Source: Neocallimastix lanati (nom. inval.) (lineage: Eukaryota; Neocallimastigomycota; Neocallimastigomycetes; Neocallimastigales; Neocallimastigaceae). Taken from it: a stretch of 64,000 nucleotides of DNA. The stretch covers positions 845,001 to 909,000 of the forward strand of contig JACVTC010000055.1 of NCBI GenBank assembly GCA_016946835.1. The letters are read 5' to 3'. The first letter of the stretch is position 1, and every line of letters starts with the position of its first letter. The position numbers were made by a program, and so were the translations under genes. Positions 35,430 through 47,300 of the stretch are shown piece by piece. Under the pieces are notes generated by a model. That model saw only the letters and a list, made by a program, of their open reading frames with translations. It was not told the DNA's origin and did no database searches.

Positions 35430-37833
35430 AGAAATATGCACAATTTAATAACACAATATTTAGTATCATTATCCTCTGATATATTAACTATTTAAATACC
35501 ATACGATTATTTATTTATAGTATATATAATTGAATAGATTTAAAGTTAAACTAATTAAAAAAGAAAAAAAATTAAAAGTATTTATATATATTCTATAATT
35601 TAATTTTAAAGGTTTGAATATATATATATATGTATATATATATACATTAATCTTTAAAATCGATATTACCTATTAAACCCATATTTTCAAATCTTTACTC
35701 GATATATCTATTAAACCCATGTTTCAAATCTTTAATGATTAAATTAAAGAATATAATAATAAATACTTTGTAATTTTACTTTTTTTATACATTTTGGATA
35801 ATAATAATAAAAAAAAAAAAAAAGTGGAAAAAAAATATTTAAAAAGAAAAGGTTATTAAAAAAGAAAAGGTTATTAAATTTTGATCACTAATTTGAATAG
35901 GAATATTCAATAAAAACTTTTTTTTTTTTAAAATGAAATTACAAAAATAGTTTTATTTTTATTTTTAATTTTTTTTTTTTTTTTTTTATATTATATTTTT
36001 TATTTTTTAATTGAAATAAGAAATAAAAATGTAATCATTATTAATATAAAAATAATTAATAAAAAAAAATTATTTAAAAAAAAAAAGGTTATTAAATTTT
36101 TGATCACTAATTTGAATAGAAGTATTCAATAAATATTTTAGTTTAAAAAAATTTTTTTTTATAATAAAATTACAAAAATAGTTTTATTTTTATTTATTCT
36201 TAAATATATATATATTTTTTTTTATTTTTTTTTATTTTTTATTTTTATTTTAATTTTTAATTTTTATTTACTTTTTATATTATAGTTATTTTATTTAAAA
36301 AAAAAAAAAAAGCATAATTTTTTTTTTTTTTTGAAAAACAATTATTATAAATTTTATTTTATATTATTTAATATTATATATAAATATATATATATATATA
36401 TATTTTTTTTTTAAAAAAATTATTATTTAAGATAAATTTATTAAAATATATCTAATATATTTATTATATAAAAAAAATCATTTTTGAAATTTTTTTTTTT
36501 TTAAAAACAATTTTAAATAATATATATATAGTTTAATAGGAAACATTTTTATTCATCATTAATCATTTTATTTCAAAAAATTAATAGTAATTTTTAATAA
36601 AGATGAATATATAAATTTTATATTTTTTTATTATATATATTTATATATATTTTTTTTTATTTTAAATATTTTTAAAAAAAAAAATATTATATTTTATTTT
36701 TATAAAATGATTTTTTTTTAATAATTTAGTTTATACAAAAAAAAAAAAAAAAAAAATAAAAAAAAAAAATAAAAATAAAAATAAAAATAAAATTACAGTT
36801 TTTTTTTTTTTTTGTTCTAATAATGCAACTCTAAGGCTTATTCAAAGTTAAACTTAATAATTACATATTATTATTTACTATTTAATTATTCAATTATTCA
36901 ATTATTTATTAATAAATACTCTTTTAATTCTTTTTATTATTTATTATTTATTATTTCATTTCATTATTTATTATTTCATTTCATTATTTCTTATTTCTTA
37001 TTTCTTATTTCTTATTTATTAATAAATACTCTTTTAATTATTAATTATTAATTATTATTTATATTTATTATTTGCTATTTATTATTCAATTATTTATTAT
37101 TTATTATTTATTATTTATTATTTATTATTTATTATTTATTTAATTATTTATTATTCAATTATTTATTATTTATTATTTATTATTCAATTATTTATTATTT
37201 ATTATTTATTATTTATTATTTATTATTTATTATTATTTATTATTACATATAATTATTTACTATTTAATTATTCAATTATTCAATTATTTATTAATAAATA
37301 CTCTTTTAATTCTTTTCATTATTTATTATTTATTATTTCATTTCATTATTTCTTATTTCTTATTTCTTATTTCTTATTTATTAATAAATACTCTTTTAAT
37401 TATTAATTATTATTTATTATTTATATTTATTATTTGCTATTTATTATTTATTATTTATTATTTATTATTATTTATTATTTATTATTCAATTATTTATTAT
37501 TCAATTATTTAATACTTCATTCAATGAAAAATAAAAATAAAAATAAAATTAAAAAAAAAGTATTTTATATTAAGAAGTAATATTATCACTATTATTTATT
37601 ATTATTTTATTATTTTAATTTTTTTTTCTTAACCAAAATAATGAATGAATGAATGAATGAATGAATGAATGAAAATGTTTTTAATTTTCTATTTAATAAA
37701 GTATGAATGAGAGAATTTTCTAAATTGTGTCTCTCATGTGGAAAAATAAAAACTTTATTAGGAAAAGATCATTTTCATTTATTTTAATGGTGAAGATAAG
37801 TACAAAAAAAAAAAAAAAAAAGAAAAGAAATTA

Positions 37834-37871
<38 letters not shown>

Positions 37872-37963
37872 CATATAATAATAATAATAATAATGACATA
37901 TAATAATAATAATAATGTCATATAATAATAATAATAATAATAACATATGAATGATAAATAATA
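35430..37963. other. 3' region of unit B
   Basis: Same elements as in unit A: ACCCAT near-repeat, GATCACTAAT motif twice, (TTATTTA)n arrays at 37090-37240 and 37440-37510, the TTAATAAATACTCTTTTAAT motif about four times, and an (ATGA)n tract of about eight units near 37640. No gene. Confidence 0.6.
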
Positions 37964-38167
37964 ATTTCAATCCTCGGTTTAGTGGCCATGAAGAATCTAT
38001 AGATCATGATAGTAATGAAAGGAGACAAAAACATAACCCTAGATAGGACAGCCAAAATTGACTCTAGAGAGGGGGTGAAAAAAAGCATATCCAATACAAT
38101 AAAAAAAAAAAAAAATTTCTTTATATAAATATCAAGTATTGTGTTTGTCACTTTAAAAGATCATTAA

Positions 38168-38222
38168 AAATTGAACTATGGTACGATTGTTTAATTCATT
38201 TAAATAATATAAAATACTTAAT
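38168..38222 (+). pseudogene. Transposase remnant stub, unit C
   Basis: Only the last codons (ELWYDCLIHLNNIKYLI) of the MULE-like remnant remain after the head deletion. Confidence 0.6.
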
Positions 38223-38354
38223 TTTTTTTATAAATTAATATTTTTCTAACCTTTTTTAATTTAGATTATAATTTTAAAAGATATTATTTTTCAGTTTTTT
38301 TTTTTATAAATTAAATTTTAATTAAAATTGTTTCATTTGATAATAGTTATTTTT

Positions 38355-38578
38355 TTTATTAATATCAATATTATATTATATAGAATATCAATATTTTATA
38401 TAGTTATTAATATCAATATCAATATTACAAGATATTAATATCGATATCAATATTATATAGTTATTTTTATTATTAATATCAATATCAATATTATATAGTT
38501 ATTTTTATTATTAATATTAATATCAATATTATATAGTTGTTTTTATTATTAATATCAATATCAATATTATATAGTATT
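38355..38578 (+). repeat. 38-bp minisatellite, unit C
   Basis: About four copies of the same unit, partly degenerate at the left (a CGATATCAATATTATATAG variant). Confidence 0.85.
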
Positions 38579-38724
38579 TTATTTTATTAAAATTTTAATA
38601 ATAAAATAAAATTCTTTATATAATATTAAATAGATAAAATTTAAAACAGTAATAATAAAACATTTTTAAAATATTTATTTTTTTTATTTGGTATTTTATT
38701 TATTACAAATAAATAAAAAAGAGG

Positions 38725-38769
<45 letters not shown>

Positions 38770-38873
38770 AAAAGTTTTTATTTTTAAAAAAATAATTTTT
38801 TTTAAAAAAAAAAAAAAATAAGTAATAGAATAAAAGTATTAAATAGAAGTTTTTACAATAAAAGTCATGTTCA

Positions 38874-38940
38874 ATAAAATCATAATTAATAGATAATAAA
38901 TTATAAACAATAATTTATTATCTATTAATTATGATTTTAT
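38874..38940. repeat. Perfect hairpin, 30-bp arms (unit C)
   Basis: Arms 38874-38903 and 38911-38940, loop TAAACAA, no mismatch to A or B. Confidence 0.95.
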
Positions 38941-40814
38941 ATAATAAAGATACTGCCACTACTAATAATACAACTAATAATAATAAAAATGAAAAATACA
39001 ACTACTGCTATTACTTTATTTCTATTTTCTATTTAGCAAATGAATAGTAAATAATCATAAATCATAAAAAATTAAAATTATAGCAAATCTATAAAATTTA
39101 GTGTCAAAGATTTGGTGTTAAAAAATAATAATAAATATCATAAATGTATACAAATATCTTTAATGTATACATTAAATCAAATATAAAAAATATTTTTTTC
39201 AAAGTTCCAAAATGTGGTCATAAATGATAAAATATCTTTTAATTTTATTATATTTTAATTTTATTATATTTTAATTTTATTATATATTAATTTTATTATA
39301 TTATTATAATAATAATTCTTTTATTCAATAAACTACCAATGAATATAAAATTATATTTTATTATAATTATTAACTATTATTATTATTATTAACTATTATT
39401 ATTATTATTAACTATTATTATTATTAATATAAACAAGTAAAATTTTATTTTATTATTATTTTTTTTTTCTATTCATCTAATAATAAAATGAATTCAGCAA
39501 AGTTATACTTTTTATATTATTATTATTATTATTATTATTTTTTTTTTATCTTAAAAATAAAATAAAAATATATAATAAAAAAAAAGGTCATATTTTCTAT
39601 TTTCTTTTTTTTATTTTTATTTTATTCTTTATCTTCAACATAAAAATAAAAAAAAAAAAAAAGGATGAAGACAAAGAATAAAATAAAAAAATCTTCCTTA
39701 TTATTTTATTTCTGTTAATATATTATATAATATACATAATATATATTTAATATAATATATAATATATAATATATAATATATAATATATAATATATATAAT
39801 ATATAATATATATTTAATATATTTATATTTTTTTTATATAAATTTTTTAATCTATTTTTTATAATATATAATTTAAAAAATAATATAATGTAATATATTA
39901 TAATATATTATTTTTATAAATAATATATCATAAATAATATAATATACTTTATAAATAATATATTTTTCAAGATTAAGTAATCTAAAAAAAATATTTCTTA
40001 ATTTATTATGAATATATTGTATATATTAAATAATTTATTGTATAACTAAATTATATTGTATATATTAAATACTTTAAAGATTAGGTTAATATATTTTCAT
40101 AAAGTATAAATAGTAAAATTATTTTCCCATTTTGTTATGACAGCAAACTTAATAATATTACTTTGAATATTATTAATAATATAAATTCCTTTATATATTT
40201 AATATTTAATAAAAATATTAAGTATTTAAATAATATTATTAAATATTTTAAAGCACTTTTATTAATTTTAAACATTTAAAATTTTTTTTTTTATTAATTT
40301 TAAACATTTAAAATATTTTTAAAAAATTTAATTAAATTTTTATAATATTAAATATTTAAAAATTTAAATATTTTTAAAGAATTTAATTAAATTTTTATAA
40401 TATTAAATATTTTTAAATGTTTTTAAACAATTTGTAATTTTATAAGCATAATAATATTTTTAAGCAGTTTAATTAAATATTTAAAAATTTAAATATTTTT
40501 AAACAATTTAATTAAATTTTTATAATATTAAATATTTTTATTTTATATTTTTTTTAAACATTATAATATTTTTAAACAGTTTAGTTAATAAATATTTTTT
40601 TAAAAATTTGTATTTTTTTAAACATTTATAATATTTTTGAATACTTTAATTAAATATTTAGTAATTTAAATATTTTTTAAACAATTTGTAATTTTAATCT
40701 TTTATTATAATTATAATATTATAAAAATATTTTTAATAGAATATATTAATAGAAACCTACATAACTATTCAACAAATTAATAATCCTGTATTTTTTTTTT
40801 TTTTTATAAAGTAA
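38941..40814. other. AT-rich stretch upstream of the unit-C ORF
   Basis: Same content as A and B except for the 72-base inversion at 40150-40221. No gene seen. Confidence 0.6.
40150..40221. other. 72-bp inversion specific to unit C
   Basis: The segment containing AAATTCCTTTATATATTTAA is the reverse complement of unit B 33092-33163 (AATATATAAAGGAATTTATA), while sequence on both sides is collinear. Unit A has the B orientation, so the flip occurred in C. Confidence 0.88.
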
Positions 40815-42590
40815 ATGGACCCCTCAAAAAAATATGAAATTTTATCAAAATTGTATGAATTATATACAAGTCAAAATGTTTTTCAATTAAGTAATTACAC
40901 TTGTGAAACAGCTATAGATAAGGATAAAGTAATAAGTAAATATAGGAATCAAGCATATGTAGATAACCTAAGGGACTCATTGAGAGGTATGACAGATCTA
41001 CAAATAATTGATCGTAAAGAAAGTTTTAATTTCAAATATATTAAACGAATATTATATAAAGAAAATGAATCAATACAAGGAAAGATTAAAAAGCTTTATA
41101 AATTTAATGGATTTAGTGTGGATACTGAAATATATTTAGTAACAACGACAATAGGAACCAAAAATGATAAAACTACTCAAGATATATTAGATAGAATGGA
41201 AGAAAAAGAAAAAGAAAAAGAAATAAAGGAAAAGAAAGGAAAAGGAAAAGGAAAAGATGAAGAAAAAGATGAAGATGAAGAAAGAAAAAAAGAAAAGAGG
41301 AAAAAGATGTTTATGAATAATTTTTCAGTGAAACCAATATGCGATTTAAGGACAGGAAAAGAACAAATTATCACCTTGGATGCCAATAGTAAATATACTA
41401 AATATTTTTACCATTTCGCTATAGTGAAAGGAAACAGTATTATATTTTCTAACTTATTATTATATATATGTCATAAACTGATGCTAAAAAGAGATTTTGT
41501 ACAAAAGAAGTATTTAGAAAATAAAGATGTCGCTAGAAATGATATTTATTATTACTATAATATGCTATACGATAGAAGATTGAATGATTTTAACCAAGAA
41601 TTTGTCAGTTGTATAAATTTTTATTGTAGTTCTGAAGATAAAAATACAGTAAAAGAAGTTGGATTTGAAGAAGCTGGAATTGAAAAAACTGAAGATGAAG
41701 ATATGGCAGAAAATCAAGAAATTGAAGAAATTGGAATTGAAGAAGCCAGAATTGAAGAAACTGAAGATGAAGATATGGCAGAAAATCAAGAAATTGAAGA
41801 AGCTGGAATTGAAGAAACTGAAGATGAAGATATGGCAGAAAATCAAAAAATTGAAGAAATTGGAATTGAAGAAGCCAGAATTGAAGAAACTGGAATTGAA
41901 GAAGCTGGAATTGAAGAAACTGAAGATGAAGATATGGCAGAAAATCAAAAAATTGAAGAAATTGGAATTGAAGAAGCCAGAATTGAAGAAACTGGAATTG
42001 AAGAAGCTGGAATTGAAGAAACTGAAGATGAAGATATGGCAGAAAATCAAAAAATTGAAGAAATTGGAATTGAAGAAGCCAGAATTGAAGAAACTGGAAT
42101 TGAAGAAGCTGGAATTGAAGAAACTGAAGATCAAAATATGGCAAAAAATCAAAAAATTGAAGAAGCTGGAATTGAAGAAGCTACTCAATTAGTGTGTCAT
42201 ATATATTCTAGATTGAATGAAGAAGAATTCATGATTGGAGGAATATATTTGAAGAATAATATATATCATATTAAAGCTAATAACAATAATGTAATTGGTG
42301 AAATGGTATTTTATGATAATGGGTGTGCAATCTCAACAAATGTAGTAATGACATTTAATGAATGTAACAATGTAATACAACAATGTGATATTGGTAAAAT
42401 TGTGATACTTGGGGAAAGGGAGTATCTTACAGACATCGAAAATAATATAATTGGTGAATTTTATTTCTTCGATGGAAATCGTAGTCTTTACCTAAATGAT
42501 ATGGAAAGTTTATTAGCGAAATATTTAATGGAGAATATTTATGTTCCTGTATCTCTTGAAAACATTGATATTGATGGTATTCATTATTAA
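40815..42590 (+). CDS. Unrecognised 591-residue protein with acidic repeats (unit C)
   Basis: Intact copy of the family seen in units A and B, starting MDPSKKYEILSKLYELYTSQ. The Lys/Glu tract is short as in B. The acidic region contains 34-residue units (MAENQKIEEIGIEEARIEET then GIEEAGIEETEDED); it has exactly one more such unit (102 bp) than B, which accounts for the whole length difference (591 against 557). The Cys codon TGT at the B stop position is intact. The C-terminus ends GIHY, 24 residues earlier than A, and the lost tail remains open in frame to 42656. No motif of known function; nothing suggests secretion. As the only full-length member of the B/C subfamily, it is the best candidate for an expressed gene beside copy A. 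Confidence 0.78.
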   Translation: MDPSKKYEILSKLYELYTSQNVFQLSNYTCETAIDKDKVISKYRNQAYVDNLRDSLRGMTDLQIIDRKESFNFKYIKRILYKENESIQGKIKKLYKFNGFSVDTEIYLVTTTIGTKNDKTTQDILDRMEEKEKEKEIKEKKGKGKGKDEEKDEDEERKKEKRKKMFMNNFSVKPICDLRTGKEQIITLDANSKYTKYFYHFAIVKGNSIIFSNLLLYICHKLMLKRDFVQKKYLENKDVARNDIYYYYNMLYDRRLNDFNQEFVSCINFYCSSEDKNTVKEVGFEEAGIEKTEDEDMAENQEIEEIGIEEARIEETEDEDMAENQEIEEAGIEETEDEDMAENQKIEEIGIEEARIEETGIEEAGIEETEDEDMAENQKIEEIGIEEARIEETGIEEAGIEETEDEDMAENQKIEEIGIEEARIEETGIEEAGIEETEDQNMAKNQKIEEAGIEEATQLVCHIYSRLNEEEFMIGGIYLKNNIYHIKANNNNVIGEMVFYDNGCAISTNVVMTFNECNNVIQQCDIGKIVILGEREYLTDIENNIIGEFYFFDGNRSLYLNDMESLLAKYLMENIYVPVSLENIDIDGIHY

Positions 42591-43545
42591 AGAAATATGC
42601 ACAATTTAATAACACAATATTTAGTATCATTATCCTCTGATATATTAACTATTTAAATACCATACGATTATTTATTTATAGTATATATAATTGAATAGAT
42701 TTAAAGTTAAACTAATTAAAAAAGAAAAAAAATTAAAAGTATTTATATATATTCTATAATTTAATTTTAAAGGTTTGAATATATATATATGTATATATAT
42801 ATACATTAATCTTTAAAATCGATATTACCTATTAAACCCATATTTTCAAATCTTTACTCGATATATCTATTAAACCCATGTTTCAAATCTTTAATGATTA
42901 AATTAAAGAATATAATAATAAATACTTTGTAATTTTACTTTTTTTATACATTTTGGATAATAATAATAAAAAAAAAAAAAAGTGGAAAAAAAAATATTTA
43001 AAAAGAAAAGGTTATTAAAAAAGAAAAGGTTATTAAATTTTGATCACTAATTTGAATAGGAATATTCAATAAAAACTTTTTTTTTTTTAAAATGAAATTA
43101 CAAAAATAGTTTTATTTTTATTTTTAATTTTTTTTTTTTTTTTTTTATATTATATTTTTTATTTTTTAATTGAAATAAGAAATAAAAATGTAATCATTAT
43201 TAATATAAAAATAATTAATAAAAAAAAAATTATTTAAAAAAAAAAAGGTTATTAAATTTTTGATCACTAATTTGAATAGAAGTATTCAATAAATATTTTT
43301 GTTTAAAAAAATTTTTTTTTATAATAAAATTACAAAAATAGTTTTATTTTTATTTATTCTTAAATTTTCTTTTTTATTTTTTTTTATTTTTTTTATTTTT
43401 TATTTTAATTTTTATTTACTTTTTATATTATAGTTATTTTATTTAAAAAAAAAAATTTTGCTTTTTTTTTTTGCTTTTTTTTTTTTTTTTTTTTTTGAAA
43501 AACAATTATTATAAATTTTATTTTATATTATTTAATATTATATAA

Positions 43546-43584
<39 letters not shown>
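42591..43584. other. 3' region of unit C, left part
   Basis: ACCCAT near-repeat, two GATCACTAAT motifs (about 43042 and 43262), poly-A/T tracts, ending in (AT)n and a T-run where the LINE was inserted. No gene. Confidence 0.6.
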
Positions 43585-44313
43585 ACCCCAATGAAGTGGA
43601 CTGTTTTTCCAGGTCCATGGAGGGTTGATGGAAAAGGAATAACCTATATCAGGTGTACTAATTACAGCTTTCTGTGATTCTGATGATAATCAATGGTTAT
43701 CCTTTCTAAAGTGGCTTCTAGTACGAAGAGAGAAATCTGGAATACTGGAAGACTGTAGAAAGTGAACTTGACGTTCTATAATGTCTTAAACTGGATATGT
43801 AGTAACATTGGAGTTGTACAATTAATAATATCATGTAGTTTCTACATATTATCATTGTAATGAATCTATTGTATTTTTTACTTTAGCATTATTTTGTATA
43901 TGTTTTTTTCTATAGTATTATTTATACTCTCATGTAGCTATTGTAAAATGGAAATGTAGGAGATTGATTCACTCCAAAGCTTGTGTTTGAGACATTATTT
44001 AACGGATGGGAATCTTTTTATAGTTTTTCACAACTATTATTTCATTAACATTTAAATTTTATATTATATATGATTATTTTACAGAAATTTTTACATAAAA
44101 CAGGAATTTATAATTGAAAATCATTAATTAAAACTAGTCAACACAAAAAGAAAGAAAAACAAACAAGTTTTAGCAAACAATATACACGAAAGAGAAGACA
44201 ACAGCAATAAATTTTTATTTTTTTTTTAATTTTTTAATTTTTACTAATTTTATTTTTTTATTTTTTTATTACACTTAACTTTTTATTAATATAGATAAGT
44301 TTTTTATTTTATT
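43585..44313 (+). promoter_or_regulatory. LINE 5' UTR, presumed internal promoter region
   Basis: Extends from the insertion boundary to the ATG. Non-LTR elements need an internal promoter here; no specific box is recognised. The first 200 bases are GC-richer (GAAGTGGACTGTTTTTCC..., GTGGCTTCTAGTACG...). Confidence 0.5.
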
Positions 44314-47300
44314 ATGTCAACTATACGAAGAGGTCTGCGACTTTATGGTCCTGACCATGATAAATTTGTTTTAATTTTCATTCATGATCTTGAATCTTGG
44401 ACTGAAAGTAGACTATGGGAATTTTTAAGCAAAAAGATATCAAATTGTAATGAAGTTGTTCATGGAATCGTTAAAAAACACTATATTAATATGGAAAACT
44501 ACTTTATCCTAAGAGTTAACTATAATAATTGTACGGATTATTTGAAGGTTATTTATTTGATTACTAAGCACTTACCTGTTAAAAGAATTAAATGGAAGAT
44601 TACTTCAAGGATACGCACATTTAGTAATGTTAATCATAATAGCACCAGGTATTATTCTGAACCCTCAATCCCCATCTCTGAAAGCCTCCTGTATGCTAAC
44701 CCTTTCTCGAATACTAAATATTTCAACCTCTGTATTAGCTGGAACATAAATGGTTGGAATTCTGAAAAACGTGACGGACTTACCAATTTTAATTCAATCT
44801 TTAATCCTATTTGTATTTGTCTTCAAGAAGTCGGTAATAGTTCATTCCTTAACTCCTTTTCTAACTCATATCCATTCCTTAATCATTATAGAACAGTACT
44901 GAGACGTGCGGACAAAAAAATCCCTGGTATGAGGGGCCTTTATATAGGTGTGCACTCCTCCTGCCAATTCACTAATGATGATTTTGAATATAGATATATA
45001 CTCTCAGTAAATATATTCTCTTTTTGGGGTGTCAGATGTTCTTTAGGGAACATTTACATCCCTAGCAAAAAACACAAAGACTCTAGAGAAAAAGCGGAAA
45101 CTGATTTTGCTAATTGGCTCAAGAACCATCAGAATAACCCTTCGGCTATTGTTGGTGATTTCAACATGACTAAGCAACAACTCAAAGATCTTATTCTTAG
45201 AATTTCCCCTCAATGGTTTGTTATGGATATGGTTGGTCATCAATTTACTTGGTCTAATGGTGGAAAGAATTCTTGTATTGATTTTATAGTAGTGAACGAT
45301 AAATTAAGAAATTATCTGAATATTGCTTCTGTATGCTACTCTTTTAATGACATCTCTGACCATTTACCACTTATTCTTTCTTGTAAAAAAATATCTCCTG
45401 ATGGTTTTGTTACTCCACCTCGGGATAAACAAATTAAGTGGTCTAATCGAATTTGTAGGGATAAACGTGAAGCAATCTTCTCTCATAATAAATTCACATG
45501 TTTACTGGATGAATTTGAACATAATGATAATCTAGACTCTAATACAATGGTTAAAAAACTTCTTGACACAGCAAATAAAATAGGCGATGACATTCAAGCA
45601 AGAGTTCCTACAAATTTACAGGGTTCAGCGTTCCATTGTCCTGCTTATATTAAGAAATTATCACATGAAAAACATTTATTTTATAAAAGGATTAAAAATT
45701 TTAAACTTCGTAATGATTTGTCAAATCTTCAAGAATTTTGTGATCTCTCAAAAGAATATAGAGTTCTTTCTGATTATATCATTAGTATTAAAAGAAATAT
45801 TAGGAATATTAGATTTAATAATTTGATTCATTCCATCGGCGAATGTTTCTTAAAAAATGATGCCCAGCGTGGTTGGTCTGGACTTAAGAAAATTTCTAAA
45901 CCTTCTTACTCTCCTTCCCAATCACCTGTATACATTAAAGATAAAGAAGGTAATGTTCTAGTATCCCAGGAAGATCAACTCAATCGTTTTGCAGAACACT
46001 ATGAAGAACTTGCTTCTGATATAACTGGTCACAGTCTTAATGAAAATTATTGGAAAAGAATACTTAATAATTCTTCTACTCCTCAGGTATCATGGGATAT
46101 TAATCAACCTATTTCCATGTCAGAAATTCATTCAACTGTTCTTTCAATGAAAAATAACAAAGCACCTGGTCCTGATGGTATACCTACAGAATTTTTTAAA
46201 GCATTTTTTAATTCTGAGAGTAGAAATTCTTCTCAGGATGACTCTAATCAAGAGGTTACTTATTCCGATTGTGCAAAGTGTCTGTTATTACTTTTTAATA
46301 AAATTTGGGATGGTGACTTTCCTAATGAATGGAACTCTGCTTCTATTGTTTCTATTCCTAAAAAAGGGGATCTTTCAGATTGTAATAATTATCGTGGTAT
46401 TTCACTCATCAATGTAGGTTTAAAAATTCTATCAAAAATTGTCACTAAAAGAATATCGGACTATGCTTTTTCTAATGGAATAATTAGACCAGAACAGTTT
46501 GGTTTTAGAAATAAAGAAGAATGTATTAGTTTATTTGTATCCATTCGTGAAATTTGTCAAAGAAGAAAATTTAAGGATAAATTTACCTTTCTTGCCTTTC
46601 TTGACCTTAAAAAAGCTTATGATTCAGTTCCAATTTACAATATACTTACTAAACTAGATAATCTTGGTATTCGTGGTAAATGCCTTCAATTCATTACTAA
46701 TCTATACCTTACCTCGAAAGCTCGTGCAAACTTTAATGGTAAACTTTCAAAAGAATTTCCAATACACCGTGGTGTTCGCCAAGGGTGTCCTCTCTCACCT
46801 ATCTTATTCAATATATTTATCAATGATATTTTTGATAAATGTAAAAGATATGGTGTGATTACTGAAAAGAAAAAGTGTTGTGGTGGATTATTTGCTGATG
46901 ATATTGTATTATTAGCTCCTACAAAATCTTCACTTAAAAACCTTTTGAATATTGCTCATGATTGGGGTATTAAAAATGAAATGACCTTTGGAATCAATAA
47001 ATGCGCTACACTAGTTGTTAAACCAAAGAATTTTATTCCTTCAAGACATTATGAAAATCCTACATTTAGACTTGGTATGAACTATATACCAAGCACTAAT
47101 CAATATACATATCTTGGTATACCTTTTAATGAATCGTTGGATTTAAAACCTATTATTGCTAAGATGAATAGTAAAATTAATTATACAGTTAACTCTTTCT
47201 TTAGATTTTTAACCAATAGGAATGTTCCTTTCTACTTTAAAACTCGTATACTAGTTTCTTTTGTCCTTAGCTCAGTTCTTTATTATGCTCCCTTACTTGG

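Larger units (their letters stand above)
30391..37963 (+). repeat. Tandem unit B (second copy)
   Basis: Head AATCCTCG at 30396; same element order as unit A, period about 7.57-7.6 kb. It differs by a missing segment of about 100 bases after the transposase remnant (present in A and C at 23540-23638 and 38220-38318), a shorter Lys/Glu tract in the ORF, and different satellite lengths. Confidence 0.93.
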
